NCBI GenBank assembly: GCA_900549715.1
Contig: URPK01000008.1
Location: 28,070-92,069, forward strand
Source of the DNA: an uncultured Collinsella sp.
Lineage (GTDB): Bacteria > Actinomycetota > Coriobacteriia > Coriobacteriales > Coriobacteriaceae
Length of the DNA stretch: 64,000 nt
Direction of reading: 5' to 3'
Shown: positions 37,788-46,012 of the stretch, in pieces
Layout: each line of letters starts with the position of its first letter
Numbering within the stretch: position 1 is the first letter of the stretch
Translations under genes and position numbers: made by a program
The notes under the pieces: model-generated
Told to the model about the DNA's origin: nothing
The model's database searches: none
The model's input: the letters and a program-made list of their open reading frames with translations, nothing else

Positions 37788-37810
37788 AGCTCCAGTTCAT
37801 GACTGGAGCT
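37788..37810. terminator. Short hairpin after 37769
   Basis: AGCTCCAGT (37788-37796) and its inverse (37802-37810) form a 9-bp stem. The T run is lacking, so termination is weak or the role is different. 37811-38464 holds only the doubtful reverse reading frame at 37917-38186. Confidence 0.4.
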
Positions 37811-37916
37811 GAAACTGAAAACATATTGTGTGGCCTGATTCACGAACTTTAACGTCTGCTAACTAATGGTTATATGGAATACCCTCGACTTCTTCTTCCA
37901 TATTTTCCTCCACTAT

Positions 37917-38186
37917 TTATCTATAGCGTGTGCGAGTGATAACTGCGTACATGACCATCCCTTCTACTAGTGGGCCAATTGCTGGGTTGCCGTCTTGGCT
38001 TTCTCTTATAACGCCCAGCGAGCTTTCTATTGAATGGGATCCGATGGGCTGTTGGCTAATAGCTAACTGTTCTCGGACACTCTCATATTTGAAATCTAGC
38101 CAGCGCTTGAGGCAATGATAATAGTTGTACGTTACTTTTTGTGAGTAAAGTAGTTTAATTGCTTTGAGGAAATCGGCGGACAGCAT
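37917..38186 (-). CDS. Doubtful small reading frame (89 codons)
   Basis: A reverse-strand frame within an otherwise gene-free 695-base gap. It begins MLSADFLKAIKLLYSQKVTY and has a plausible amphipathic composition but no convincing ribosome binding site and no recognised family. It may be real or may be a remnant; the rest of the gap (38187-38464) shows no complete gene. Confidence 0.3.
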   Translation of the reverse strand: MLSADFLKAIKLLYSQKVTYNYYHCLKRWLDFKYESVREQLAISQQPIGSHSIESSLGVIRESQDGNPAIGPLVEGMVMYAVITRTRYR

Positions 38187-38464
38187 CTATCAACCGCTGG
38201 TAGATTTTCGACGACAAAAGCGTTGACAGTTTTAAGAAACCGGCTTCGCTTTCGATTGGTCAGCTTGGGTTCAGTCTAGTGTTTCTGTTAAGTTAGATTC
38301 TCGTGAAGGAGCTTGGCCGTCTACTGCCTGATCGCACCGGTGCCGCCTTACTGCTATCGGTCCATTCTTTATAAACGCGCCTATGCTCGCACGCTGAGAG
38401 CAGCGGTAATATTGCTGCTATGCGTACAGAAAGGACTGTGTCGTAAAGCAGAGAGGGGCTTACG

Positions 38465-40237
38465 ATGGCGAAGATTACCGGTATTACGTGCAACCACGTT
38501 AAGGGGATTAACCATCTTGACGTGCCATGCGATTTTTACCCGAACAAGCCTAACTTTCTTGTGGCGCCTAACGGGTCGGGTAAGTCTTCGCTTGCGACGG
38601 CGTTTGCATCCCTTAACACCAGGCGGCTAAAATTGGCAGACGCGGATCGTTATAACGGGGAGGACTGGGACGACACCTCCTTGTCCGTGACTTTTGACGA
38701 TGACGTGACATTAAGTGCTAATGCTGATTCGAATGAAATTGCGAGTAGGGTAGACGTGCAGGTCGTCCGCTCGGGATTGTACGCAAATATGACGAACCGC
38801 CGGGTGGGGCCAAGGGTTCTCAGTCAAACGAAGATGAGCGTTCAACAGTGCGTTCTGTACGAGAAGGTGCCAGCCACTGTCCGCTTGAACTATTCAGTCA
38901 CTGCGGAGCGACAGAAATATGCGTCGATCTTACGCGGGAGAATGGATAACCTTGCCGAGGCATTCAAGAGCTATGAGTTCCTTAGCGAGCTACTCAGCTG
39001 CGATGCCGCTTTTAAAACGACTGAGGGTTCCCGATACGCTGCAGCAATCAATAATTTCTTCAAGGGCGTTATTTCGCTCGAAACGGGCATGGGCGGGGAT
39101 ATTAGTGAGGATGAAGTTCTCAGTTATATTTCTTTTGTAAAGCCACTGAGTTCAATCAAGGAAATCCTTGATCGTTGGTATCCCGAGAAGGGGGATATCT
39201 CGAACTACCTGAATGCGATACAGGTCAATAGGTTTATCGAGAAGAGGCGTAACGAGATAAAGGAAGCCTGTTCATATCTTCGATTCCGTAAGATTAAGGA
39301 TGATATCAATGAGATGCTCCATTTGCTGAACAGAACCAGGTATGGGGTCGTGGCTAAAGTCAGGAACCATCAGCTCGTCGTTGATTTCCCCGATTGGGAT
39401 GAGGCCTCTAACGGCGAGATTGACGTACTCCAGCTGTGTGTTGCACTATTTCGAGCAAGGGCGAAGTTTGGTGAGAAAGAAAACGCTCTATTGCTTATCG
39501 ATGAGGTTTTCGATTACCTTGACGATGCCAATCTGCTTGTCGCCCAGCACTTCCTGCTGGAGATGATGAAGCAGTTCAAGAATTCCGGGAAGAACCTCTA
39601 TGCCATCATCTTGACTCATCTTGACCCAGGCCTCTTTAAGAGTTTTCGTTTCAAAAGCTTCCATACCTCATACATTCCTAATTCAGGTCGTGATTCTGTA
39701 AATGGGTGTTTGAATAAGCTGCTCGTTGACAGAAATAGGTGTAAGAAGGAGCTCTCTGATATTTATAATTCGGTCTCCTCCCATTACCTTCATTTCTCTG
39801 AGTGTGACACAGTCTCTGATAACGTCTTGGAATACATCGCTAAACAGGGGATTGAAGATGAGCTGAAGAGGCCTTCATCGTTTCGGAGTGTTATGGAGGC
39901 AAAGCTTGGCGACTACTTCTCTGGAAAGTCCTTTGCTCCATCGGAAGTGTGCTGTGGCATCAGGTTGGCTGTCGAGAGGCTCGGTTATGAGAGGCTGGCG
40001 GCAGATGATAAGCCTGGATTTCTGGAAATTAATACAGGGACCGAGGACAGGCTTCGATATGCGAGTGAGCATGGCGTTGATGTGCCAGAGACATTCCACC
40101 TGTTGGGCTCCATATACAACAGCTGCATGCATCTCTCCGGGAGGCCAGGCGAAACAGAGCTCGTCCAAAGAGAGCTAGGGAATAACATCATCAGACACAT
40201 GATTGAGGTGTCGTTGAAGGAATTCGGCTGGGCATAG
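38465..40237 (+). CDS. ABC/SMC-type ATPase of a putative defence block
   Basis: A 590-residue protein. Walker A APNGSGKS is at residues 34-41, the signature-like SNGEIDVLQLCVALF near 320, and Walker B ALLLIDEVFDYLDD with Asp346-Glu347. A helical region (about 130-310) separates the halves, as in RecF/RloC-like AAA proteins, and the 200 residues after the ATPase core are unassigned. AGAGGGG lies before ATG 38465. It is the first gene of a forward four-gene block (38465-43230). Anti-phage function is inferred from the setting and the ATPase type. Confidence 0.75.
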   Translation: MAKITGITCNHVKGINHLDVPCDFYPNKPNFLVAPNGSGKSSLATAFASLNTRRLKLADADRYNGEDWDDTSLSVTFDDDVTLSANADSNEIASRVDVQVVRSGLYANMTNRRVGPRVLSQTKMSVQQCVLYEKVPATVRLNYSVTAERQKYASILRGRMDNLAEAFKSYEFLSELLSCDAAFKTTEGSRYAAAINNFFKGVISLETGMGGDISEDEVLSYISFVKPLSSIKEILDRWYPEKGDISNYLNAIQVNRFIEKRRNEIKEACSYLRFRKIKDDINEMLHLLNRTRYGVVAKVRNHQLVVDFPDWDEASNGEIDVLQLCVALFRARAKFGEKENALLLIDEVFDYLDDANLLVAQHFLLEMMKQFKNSGKNLYAIILTHLDPGLFKSFRFKSFHTSYIPNSGRDSVNGCLNKLLVDRNRCKKELSDIYNSVSSHYLHFSECDTVSDNVLEYIAKQGIEDELKRPSSFRSVMEAKLGDYFSGKSFAPSEVCCGIRLAVERLGYERLAADDKPGFLEINTGTEDRLRYASEHGVDVPETFHLLGSIYNSCMHLSGRPGETELVQRELGNNIIRHMIEVSLKEFGWA

Positions 40238-40267
40238 TTGGTTGTTTAATAGGTCGGAAGTGATTTC

Positions 40268-41089
40268 ATGACACAGGCTGAATACTACATTGCGAGAATC
40301 GATGAGGCGCTACGCGCGTATGACGACCGTTCTGCGGGTGATCTTGTTAAGGAAATCATTGCCGTTTTTTCGAGCGCCGATTCGTTATTAATTTTGGGGC
40401 TTGATAGGGATAAGAGTAGGGCGATCGTACCTGGCCAGGTGGTCAGATACGATAATAAAGGTGATTTGAAGAAGCTTCGGGGAAAACTCCTTGTCCAGAT
40501 AGAGTCTGAGCGTAAGAATCTGAAGTGTGATCCATTTTTTCTCGCTCTCGCATCTGTCGACGAAGATATTGATGAGTGCAATCGTCTAATTAGCAGTGGA
40601 AACGATGACGATCGTCGACGCTGCGTCGATCGTATGGTTCGGGTTTACGAGGTCGATATTAAGAACTTTGCCGTTGGCCTGAGTGGTTACGGGTTCGGCT
40701 CAGAAGAAGAGGATTTGCGTGATGATCTGGAGCTTATACTGGGTCACCTTAGGCATTACAGGGCTAAAATCGCTCTCGAGTCTGTGTCGGGAAGTATGAA
40801 CACTGTGAATATTCAGGCTAGCGCTGTTAACCAGAATAGTGTGACGAATGTGCTGACTATTACTCAGGTTGCCGAGCAGGTCCAATCTATCCCGGAAAAC
40901 GTTTTGAACGACGACCTTAAAAGAGAGCTAAAGTGCCTACTTCTCGATTTGGAAGCAGTCAAGAACAAGCCTAAGAAGGAAGCGGAAAGTCGCTTACAGA
41001 AAGTTCTTGCTTGGATGTCTGACAAGGGAGTTGACGTTGCGATAGCTGCTCTTCCTTACATTGTAAGCTTCATTGGCACGTTAGTATGA
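40268..41089 (+). CDS. Uncharacterised protein with C-terminal membrane-active helix
   Basis: A 273-residue protein. A helical N-terminal domain (1-170) is followed by an Asn/Val-rich linker (MNTVNIQASAVNQNSVTN, about 178-195), a charged helix pair (LKRELKCLLLDLEAVKNKPK) and a hydrophobic end (GVDVAIAALPYIVSFIGTLV). This plan, with a sensor domain, N-rich linker and a C-terminal helix able to enter membrane, is seen in several bacterial defence effectors. It starts 30 bases after the ATPase gene. No family name can be given with confidence. Confidence 0.65.
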   Translation: MTQAEYYIARIDEALRAYDDRSAGDLVKEIIAVFSSADSLLILGLDRDKSRAIVPGQVVRYDNKGDLKKLRGKLLVQIESERKNLKCDPFFLALASVDEDIDECNRLISSGNDDDRRRCVDRMVRVYEVDIKNFAVGLSGYGFGSEEEDLRDDLELILGHLRHYRAKIALESVSGSMNTVNIQASAVNQNSVTNVLTITQVAEQVQSIPENVLNDDLKRELKCLLLDLEAVKNKPKKEAESRLQKVLAWMSDKGVDVAIAALPYIVSFIGTLV

Positions 41090-41177
41090 TGCGTTACGAA
41101 TGGTGGCTTTCAACGGTTAGATAACTTCGCCTATTGATCAATGCTCGAACGGTATTTCTTTCTTTGGAGGAATTTCT

Positions 41178-42122
41178 TTGGCGGACTTAGTACATGTGTT
41201 GCCGATTCAATCGGTTAGTGCCGAAGGCTGCGATGCACTTTCAAAGATTGAGTTACTTGAAGGCGATTCTGTCATCAAAATGAAAGAGTACTCCGATGTC
41301 GTGCGTTCTTTCTGGGAGGTCAATCAGCTTTATGAACAATTTCGATGGAACTACAGCGAATTGAGGCGTTTGGTTCCATGCGACCGGTCTGACATCTTGT
41401 CCGAGGGCTTTGCCGGCGGACGTTTTGGTGAGAGGATTGTTGTAAACGGCGCGTTTTGTAATTATGTATCAGCTGGCCGAGGTCTTATCGACAGAATGCA
41501 AGCCGTTATGCGTGAATACGACAAAGGTTCCAAAGACGAACTATATAAAGACTATTGGAAGTTGCCTTCTTCTTGGTATGACGGCGGCGGCCTTTACGTG
41601 TTTATGTATGAGATACGAAATCCCGTTCAGCATGGTCAAACCGTTGTTTCGCTTGTGAAAGAAAAAGGCTCTACCAGGGTTCGATTCGATCTTGACCAAA
41701 TCGCTGACATGCGCGAATACAGTACCTCGGCAAAGCTGCGCGCGTTTTTAGATACGACTATTTCGAAGATTAAAGAGTGTGATCCGTCTGGTTCTCCGTT
41801 CCTTAGTTTTCGTTATACGAACATGGAATACAACAAGCTTGTGATTGAACTCTTCTGTCATTTTCTGCAATGTGCTGAACCTAGGATACGTGAAGTTCGT
41901 AGGGATACGGAACGTCTGCTTTCGCAGCACGATGGGGCGGTTGGCAGCTTAGGTGGCTCTTCTTTTGTTGCATATGTCGATGGTGACATGGCTCATGTTA
42001 TTGATCAGATTGATGTTGATCCGGTTAAGCAACTAAAAGATATACGCCTAAAAGCGAAGAGACATCTAAAGGAAGCCCGAAATGCAGTTGCGGCTGAGCG
42101 CCGTTTCTATGCTTTCCGATAA
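41178..42122 (+). CDS. Uncharacterised protein with HEPN-like RNxxxH motif
   Basis: A 314-residue soluble, largely helical protein. The sequence EIRNPVQHGQ places Arg147-Asn148 four residues before His152, matching the Rx4-6H catalytic motif of HEPN ribonucleases, and it sits in a predicted helix context (GLYVFMYEIRNPVQH). Start TTG 41178 follows GGAGG by seven bases. It is third in the four-gene block. HEPN assignment rests on one short motif and is tentative; if right, the protein could be an RNA-cleaving effector. Confidence 0.6.
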   Translation: MADLVHVLPIQSVSAEGCDALSKIELLEGDSVIKMKEYSDVVRSFWEVNQLYEQFRWNYSELRRLVPCDRSDILSEGFAGGRFGERIVVNGAFCNYVSAGRGLIDRMQAVMREYDKGSKDELYKDYWKLPSSWYDGGGLYVFMYEIRNPVQHGQTVVSLVKEKGSTRVRFDLDQIADMREYSTSAKLRAFLDTTISKIKECDPSGSPFLSFRYTNMEYNKLVIELFCHFLQCAEPRIREVRRDTERLLSQHDGAVGSLGGSSFVAYVDGDMAHVIDQIDVDPVKQLKDIRLKAKRHLKEARNAVAAERRFYAFR

Positions 42123-42270
42123 AGGATAATCGCTGGCACGCTCTACTGTTTGGCGATTGCTGGCGTTGACGGGCATGTAGGTCTTCATAATAGAATTTAC
42201 CAGTGGGACTGTCTAGATATTATGAACTTGCTGCTTTAAGCAAGGCGTTTTCGTTGTTAGGGAGTAAGCG

Positions 42271-43230
42271 TTGAACGTTTCTGTTAATAGCGATATAAAA
42301 GCAAATGCTCAAGCTGGAGCGGTCAACTTTGCTGCCAATGATATGAATCTTCAGCCGACGCTAAACCTCAATCTTCAGGGGGACGGAAGTCGGTCAGCAT
42401 TTCCTCTAAACTTTATTCAGGGCGTTCGCAGTGCCGTTCATCCGATTAAGACGGCAAAAGATGAAGCCGAAGCCGCTTGCGTTAGGGCAAAGTCAATATC
42501 CGACATTGTTGACATTTATAAGAAAGCTTTTCCGACCTTTAGTGACGCCCAGATCTTTCTTTTAGCATATGGATATCCTACGAGCACGATGCAGGCGGAA
42601 AATGTGCTGAAAGTTTTGAACCGTGCTGGTGGATCGGCTGATGGCTCCGACGCGAGCAAATTGGATTCATCCTGTATCGATATGGATATTCGCGGCGCTC
42701 AAACTGCCTACGATGATGAGCTGAGGGAAATCTGGGCTAAGTTAATCTCTCAAGAAGTGTCAACGGGGCATGCGCGCTCAAAGAGAACCAAGGCCTTGCT
42801 TGAACAGATGGATGTTGAGGATGCGGTCCAGCTGCTTTCGGTTCTTCGCTGTTGCTTGTGGACTCCCGTCGGCCCAAGTTCGCGTCCTGAGCCTGTCCCC
42901 TTGCTTTTCAGAACATCCTCCGATGGTTCGTGGACCTATAACGGCGGTATGGTTTCAACAGAAGCAGTTAGTACATTGGACTCGTTGGGTGTGCTGACGT
43001 CTGGTGAATGGATTTCTTTCACTGTTGACCCCGGTGACGAATTGGAGCTGTACTCTTTGCAGCGCCTCGTTTGTATCAGGAACAATGGTAAGGAGAAGTT
43101 GCAGCTCGATCTCGGGCGTGCCAAATTTTTAAAACCTGGAATTGAGCTTGCCGAGGTCGTTGGAGCTTCGGTTGATGAGAGGGTTTTGCAAATCATGAAA
43201 GAAAATATTTCCGCCGATGTGAGATGGTAG
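42271..43230 (+). CDS. DUF2806-like protein
   Basis: A 319-residue protein. The N-terminal 40 residues are Asn/Ala-rich (VNSDIKANAQAGAVNFAAND), similar in style to the linker of the protein at 40268. The central segment DDELREIWAKLISQEV with the following RSKRTKALLEQM resembles the DUF2806 core ('EEMQELWAKILAGEV'), a family often found in prophage and defence regions and of unknown biochemistry. TTG 42271 follows GGGAG. It is last in the four-gene block. Confidence 0.65.
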   Translation: MNVSVNSDIKANAQAGAVNFAANDMNLQPTLNLNLQGDGSRSAFPLNFIQGVRSAVHPIKTAKDEAEAACVRAKSISDIVDIYKKAFPTFSDAQIFLLAYGYPTSTMQAENVLKVLNRAGGSADGSDASKLDSSCIDMDIRGAQTAYDDELREIWAKLISQEVSTGHARSKRTKALLEQMDVEDAVQLLSVLRCCLWTPVGPSSRPEPVPLLFRTSSDGSWTYNGGMVSTEAVSTLDSLGVLTSGEWISFTVDPGDELELYSLQRLVCIRNNGKEKLQLDLGRAKFLKPGIELAEVVGASVDERVLQIMKENISADVRW

Positions 43231-43285
43231 GCGGCTAGCTTATATATGAATAAAGACGGCTCATTGGCACACTTCTATGCGCCTC

Positions 43286-43411
43286 GCTTGTCAGCCCTCG
43301 CTGGAAGCCGCACCTGTAGACAAGCTAAGGATATCAACTAGAATAAAGTCAATTGCGGTGGAAGCCTTCGGGCGACACCTGAAGAGGGTTGGTTCGTTGG
43401 CCCTCTTTTTT
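43286..43411 (+). other. Possible structured RNA ending in a terminator
   Basis: GCTTGTC (43286-43292) pairs with GACAAGC (43319-43325), and GGTG (43357-43360) with CACC (43376-43379). AGAGGG (43383-43388) pairs with CCCTCT (43401-43406), which runs into a T tract to 43411. The last stem is a good terminator; whether the whole is one small RNA or the 3' end of the preceding transcript is open. Confidence 0.45.
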
Positions 43412-43551
43412 GTTTGGATGTAAGATTCGGCCTGTCAAAACTTACATCCCAGTTGGTAAAAGATGTAATTGCGGGTGGTATTCTGCTCGCATGTAACTTT
43501 ACTGATGCGTTGTTGCTCAGCCTTAATTCGCTACTGTTTGCCGGTAAAGGA

Positions 43552-43580
43552 TTGACTGGGACTGGGCTTTTCCTTACAGT
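43552..43580 (+). promoter_or_regulatory. Promoter of small RNA copy 2
   Basis: -35 TTGACT at 43552-43557, 17-base spacer, -10 TACAGT at 43575-43580, five bases before the conserved unit. Same geometry as copy 1. Confidence 0.78.
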
Positions 43581-43585
43581 TCCAA

Positions 43586-43661
43586 CTGTGATGAGGCCTT
43601 GCGACGGTACGTCCGGCTTGGTCCGTGGAAACCGCCGAAAGGCGGTTTTTGCGTTTAAGGG
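43586..43661 (+). ncRNA. Small RNA copy 2, probable abiF-class RNA without an AbiF gene
   Basis: Same 76 bases as 30727-30802 apart from two substitutions, ending in the AACCGCC-GAAA-GGCGGTT hairpin with a TTTTT tail. It has a near-consensus promoter. No Abi_2 fragment follows; instead an AAA15/TOPRIM defence pair begins 140 bases downstream. Orphan copy of the same RNA gene. Confidence 0.78.
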
Positions 43662-43750
43662 CTGTTTTCCAGCGGCTTTCGTAGCGGGTATTCATGGTTC
43701 GCATGGACTTTGGCTACATGACTTTTCCCGTAGTGACGTAATTGATGCAG

Positions 43751-43797
43751 GTCTCCTATCTCTTGCCGTAATATAATTACGGCAAGAGATAGGAGAC
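43751..43797. promoter_or_regulatory. Perfect 22-bp palindrome covering the ribosome binding site of the AAA15 gene
   Basis: 43751-43772 is the exact inverse of 43776-43797, with a three-base loop. The right arm contains AGGAG (43791-43795), six bases before ATG 43802. If transcribed, the hairpin would bury the Shine-Dalgarno sequence; as DNA, it is a strong operator candidate. The centre contains TATAAT. Confidence 0.8.
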
Positions 43798-43801
43798 TCT
43801 C

Positions 43802-44902
43802 ATGCTTAAGCGTTTTACTGTTGATGGCTATAGGAATTTTTCGACTCTGGTTTCATTAAATTTTGCAGCTTCTCGTGATTACCAGTTTGCAGAAGATAAC
43901 GTTAAAAACGGAACCGTGAAAACCGCACTTTTGATCGGCAGAAATGCGTCTGGTAAATCGAATTTCGGTTCAGCTTTATTTGACATTACACTCGGCTTTC
44001 CAAAGGCATTCGATTATTCTGACCAGGATGATCGTCTGTTTTTGAATGCCGACTGCGGGCGAGGTACGGCACAGTTCACCTATGTCTTTGAATTTGACGG
44101 TCACGAAATCAATTACTGCTATGAGAAGACTTCTCCGACTACTTGGCTTCATGAGAGCCTATCGATTGATGAGAGTCTCATTTTCGAATTCAATAACGCA
44201 CGCGGCGTTTTCGAAGAGAACCATCTTGAACGAATCGGTGCTGCTGGGGTCAATTTTGAATTCTCCGATACTTCGTTGAGCCTTCTTTCATATATAACTA
44301 GCAGTCTTCCAACTAATGTTTTAGGCGTTTTGGCGGAGTTGCGACGATTTGTCTCGCACATGAGGCTGATTCGCATGGACGTTTTTCGATTAAAAGGGTT
44401 TGAAACAAGAAAGGTAATCGACAAGATCATACGCGAGAACAAAGTTGCGGAATTCGAGTCATTTATTCGCAATTTTGGAGTCGATGAGTCTCTGATCGTT
44501 ATTAGAGAGTCCGACGGCTCGCCTGTTCTGTATTTCAATCACCCTATGCGATGCATCCCATTTGTCGAGGCATGTTCTAGCGGTACAAGAACCCTGGTTA
44601 AGTTGTTCTCCGAGCTTGAGCTTAACGAGTCGGCCAGCTTTTTGTTCATAGATGAATTTGACGCTTTTTGTCACTTTGAGATGGCAGAGAGCCTTTTGAA
44701 GCTCTTTGCTTCAAAGGCATCGTGTCAGATACTGTGCTCGACCCACAATACCTCGCTTGTTAAGAATGGCGTAATGAGGCCTGACTGCGTTTATCAAATC
44801 TCTGCAAAAGGGGGCATTCGAACTTTGGCCGATTCCACCGATCGCGAGTTGAGGCTTGGCAACAACATTGAGAAGCTCCTCCGTGCCGGAGAGTTTGACT
44901 AG
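43802..44902 (+). CDS. AAA15-family ATPase of an AbiL/PARIS-like defence pair
   Basis: A 366-residue COG1106-type ATPase. Walker A GRNASGKS is at residues 46-53, Walker B FLFIDEFDAF with Asp284-Glu285, and the STHNTSLV motif is near 315. AbiLi, RloA and the PARIS AriA ATPase share this build and always pair with a nuclease-like partner. The TOPRIM-like gene follows two bases after the stop. Such pairs sense phage proteins and release or activate the partner. The start is fixed by AGGAG inside the palindrome. Confidence 0.85.
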   Translation: MLKRFTVDGYRNFSTLVSLNFAASRDYQFAEDNVKNGTVKTALLIGRNASGKSNFGSALFDITLGFPKAFDYSDQDDRLFLNADCGRGTAQFTYVFEFDGHEINYCYEKTSPTTWLHESLSIDESLIFEFNNARGVFEENHLERIGAAGVNFEFSDTSLSLLSYITSSLPTNVLGVLAELRRFVSHMRLIRMDVFRLKGFETRKVIDKIIRENKVAEFESFIRNFGVDESLIVIRESDGSPVLYFNHPMRCIPFVEACSSGTRTLVKLFSELELNESASFLFIDEFDAFCHFEMAESLLKLFASKASCQILCSTHNTSLVKNGVMRPDCVYQISAKGGIRTLADSTDRELRLGNNIEKLLRAGEFD

Positions 44903-44904
44903 TC

Positions 44905-45723
44905 ATGAACAATACGTCCGTAAAGAACGTCCTGCTCATTGTCGAAGGTGCTAAACGCGAGCCGCAGCTGATGGAGCGCATGTTTGATTCTTTTAGCCTC
45001 GCAGATGATCATCAAATTGTTCATGTCGAGATTAATGTTCATGACTTTCTAGACAAGCTCTTTCAAGAATACGGTTGCGATTTTGAGGCCGTTGATCTTA
45101 GGTCCTTTGTTGCCGAGCTTCTTCCGGATAAAGATGATGCGACAGAGCTTCTCGAATCCAGTTTTACTGACACCTTGCTCATATTTGACTTAGATCCTCA
45201 GGACAATCGGCACGATTTTAAGCGGCTTGAGCTAATGCAAGACTATTACTGCGATAGTACTGATATGGGTCAACTATATCTAAGCTATCCATCGGTTGAA
45301 GCATATCGTGATTTTGATCCCCTGAAGTATCGCTCTCTGGATGACGCCCTTGTTCCTTCAAATGTGATTTTTGGTCAGCGATCTTATAAGGACTGGGTTG
45401 CCAGGAGGGGAGATTCGCTTGCGGATATTGGGCGTATTGATGGTTTTACATTTGCTTGCATTATTGCCGTCCATGCCCTGAGGTCGCTTTGGTTAACTAA
45501 TGAGCAGGTGATGCCAATTGCAAATGAGCCTCTGGCTGACTTAGCTGCGACCGTGGCGGGAATCAATCATTCTGAACTTCTGCTCAATGAGATTGATCGT
45601 CTGAACAATGATTCATTTTGCGCATGCTGCACCTGCCTTTTCTTTATTGCAAATTGGCCTAAGAGGCTTAACGACGTTTGGAACAAAGCGATTAAGAGGG
45701 GTTTGGGTATTCGATTGGTTTAA
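44905..45723 (+). CDS. TOPRIM-like effector of the AAA15 pair (AbiLii/RloB-like)
   Basis: A 272-residue protein. The N-terminal strand-Glu motif VLLIVEGAKREPQLM (Glu14) and LLIFDLDPQD (Asp95, Asp97) fit a TOPRIM fold with Glu and DxD metal ligands, as in AbiLii and AriB. It likely acts as a nuclease toxin when the ATPase partner is triggered. The final codons run straight into the GH32 remnant; WNKAIKRGLGIRLV could be native or altered by the junction. AT-rich like its partner. Confidence 0.75.
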   Translation: MNNTSVKNVLLIVEGAKREPQLMERMFDSFSLADDHQIVHVEINVHDFLDKLFQEYGCDFEAVDLRSFVAELLPDKDDATELLESSFTDTLLIFDLDPQDNRHDFKRLELMQDYYCDSTDMGQLYLSYPSVEAYRDFDPLKYRSLDDALVPSNVIFGQRSYKDWVARRGDSLADIGRIDGFTFACIIAVHALRSLWLTNEQVMPIANEPLADLAATVAGINHSELLLNEIDRLNNDSFCACCTCLFFIANWPKRLNDVWNKAIKRGLGIRLV

Positions 45724-45916
45724 AGAGGGTCGTACCGTGCGTTGGGAGCCCGTCAACGAGGTTCGTAACGTGCGCATTGTTGGCGATGTCTCGTCGGTCG
45801 AGGTGTTTGTGAACGATGGTGCGCTTGTGTTCTCGACGCGCATCTATCCCGAGGCCTATGGCGTGACCGTTGACGCTTCGGGTGCGAGTGTGACCTATCA
45901 CACGCTCGATATCTAG
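45722..45916 (+). pseudogene. 3' remnant of a GH32 sucrose-6-phosphate hydrolase/fructanase gene
   Basis: The frame reads GRTVRWEPVNEVRNVRIVGD followed by VSSVEVFVNDGALVFSTRIY. This is the C-terminal beta-sandwich end of GH32 enzymes ('VRI.GD.SSVE.FVNDGE.VFTTR'). Only about 64 codons survive; no catalytic part remains in the window. GC content jumps back to the chromosomal level exactly here, marking the right edge of the island. The reading frame that runs into it from 45608 overlaps the TOPRIM gene and is an accident of the junction. Confidence 0.8.
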
Positions 45917-45954
45917 GCGATTCGTTGCCTATCGGCGCTATACTGCAGCCGTTG

Positions 45955-45990
45955 CCCACGATGCGGGGAACACCCGCATCGTGGGTTTTT
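45955..45990 (+). terminator. Rho-independent terminator of the former GH32 gene
   Basis: CCCACGATGCGGG (45955-45967) has its exact inverse at 45973-45985, followed by TTTTT. Confidence 0.93.
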
Positions 45991-46012
45991 GCTTATGAAG
46001 GGACGGTGCCGC

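Noticed and set aside
30727..43661. The two 76-nt copies as att sites of an integrative element
   Set aside because: No integrase, relaxase or transposase lies between them, and each copy has its own promoter and terminator, which fits duplicated RNA genes better; recombination between them remains possible.
43414..43776. 120-codon forward reading frame
   Set aside because: It runs through the promoter, the 76-nt RNA and its terminator; the part shared with the reading frame at 30693 is the RNA unit translated by chance.
45608..45916. Complete small gene
   Set aside because: The first 110 bases overlap the TOPRIM gene in another frame, and only the GH32-like tail is protein-like, so this is a junction remnant.
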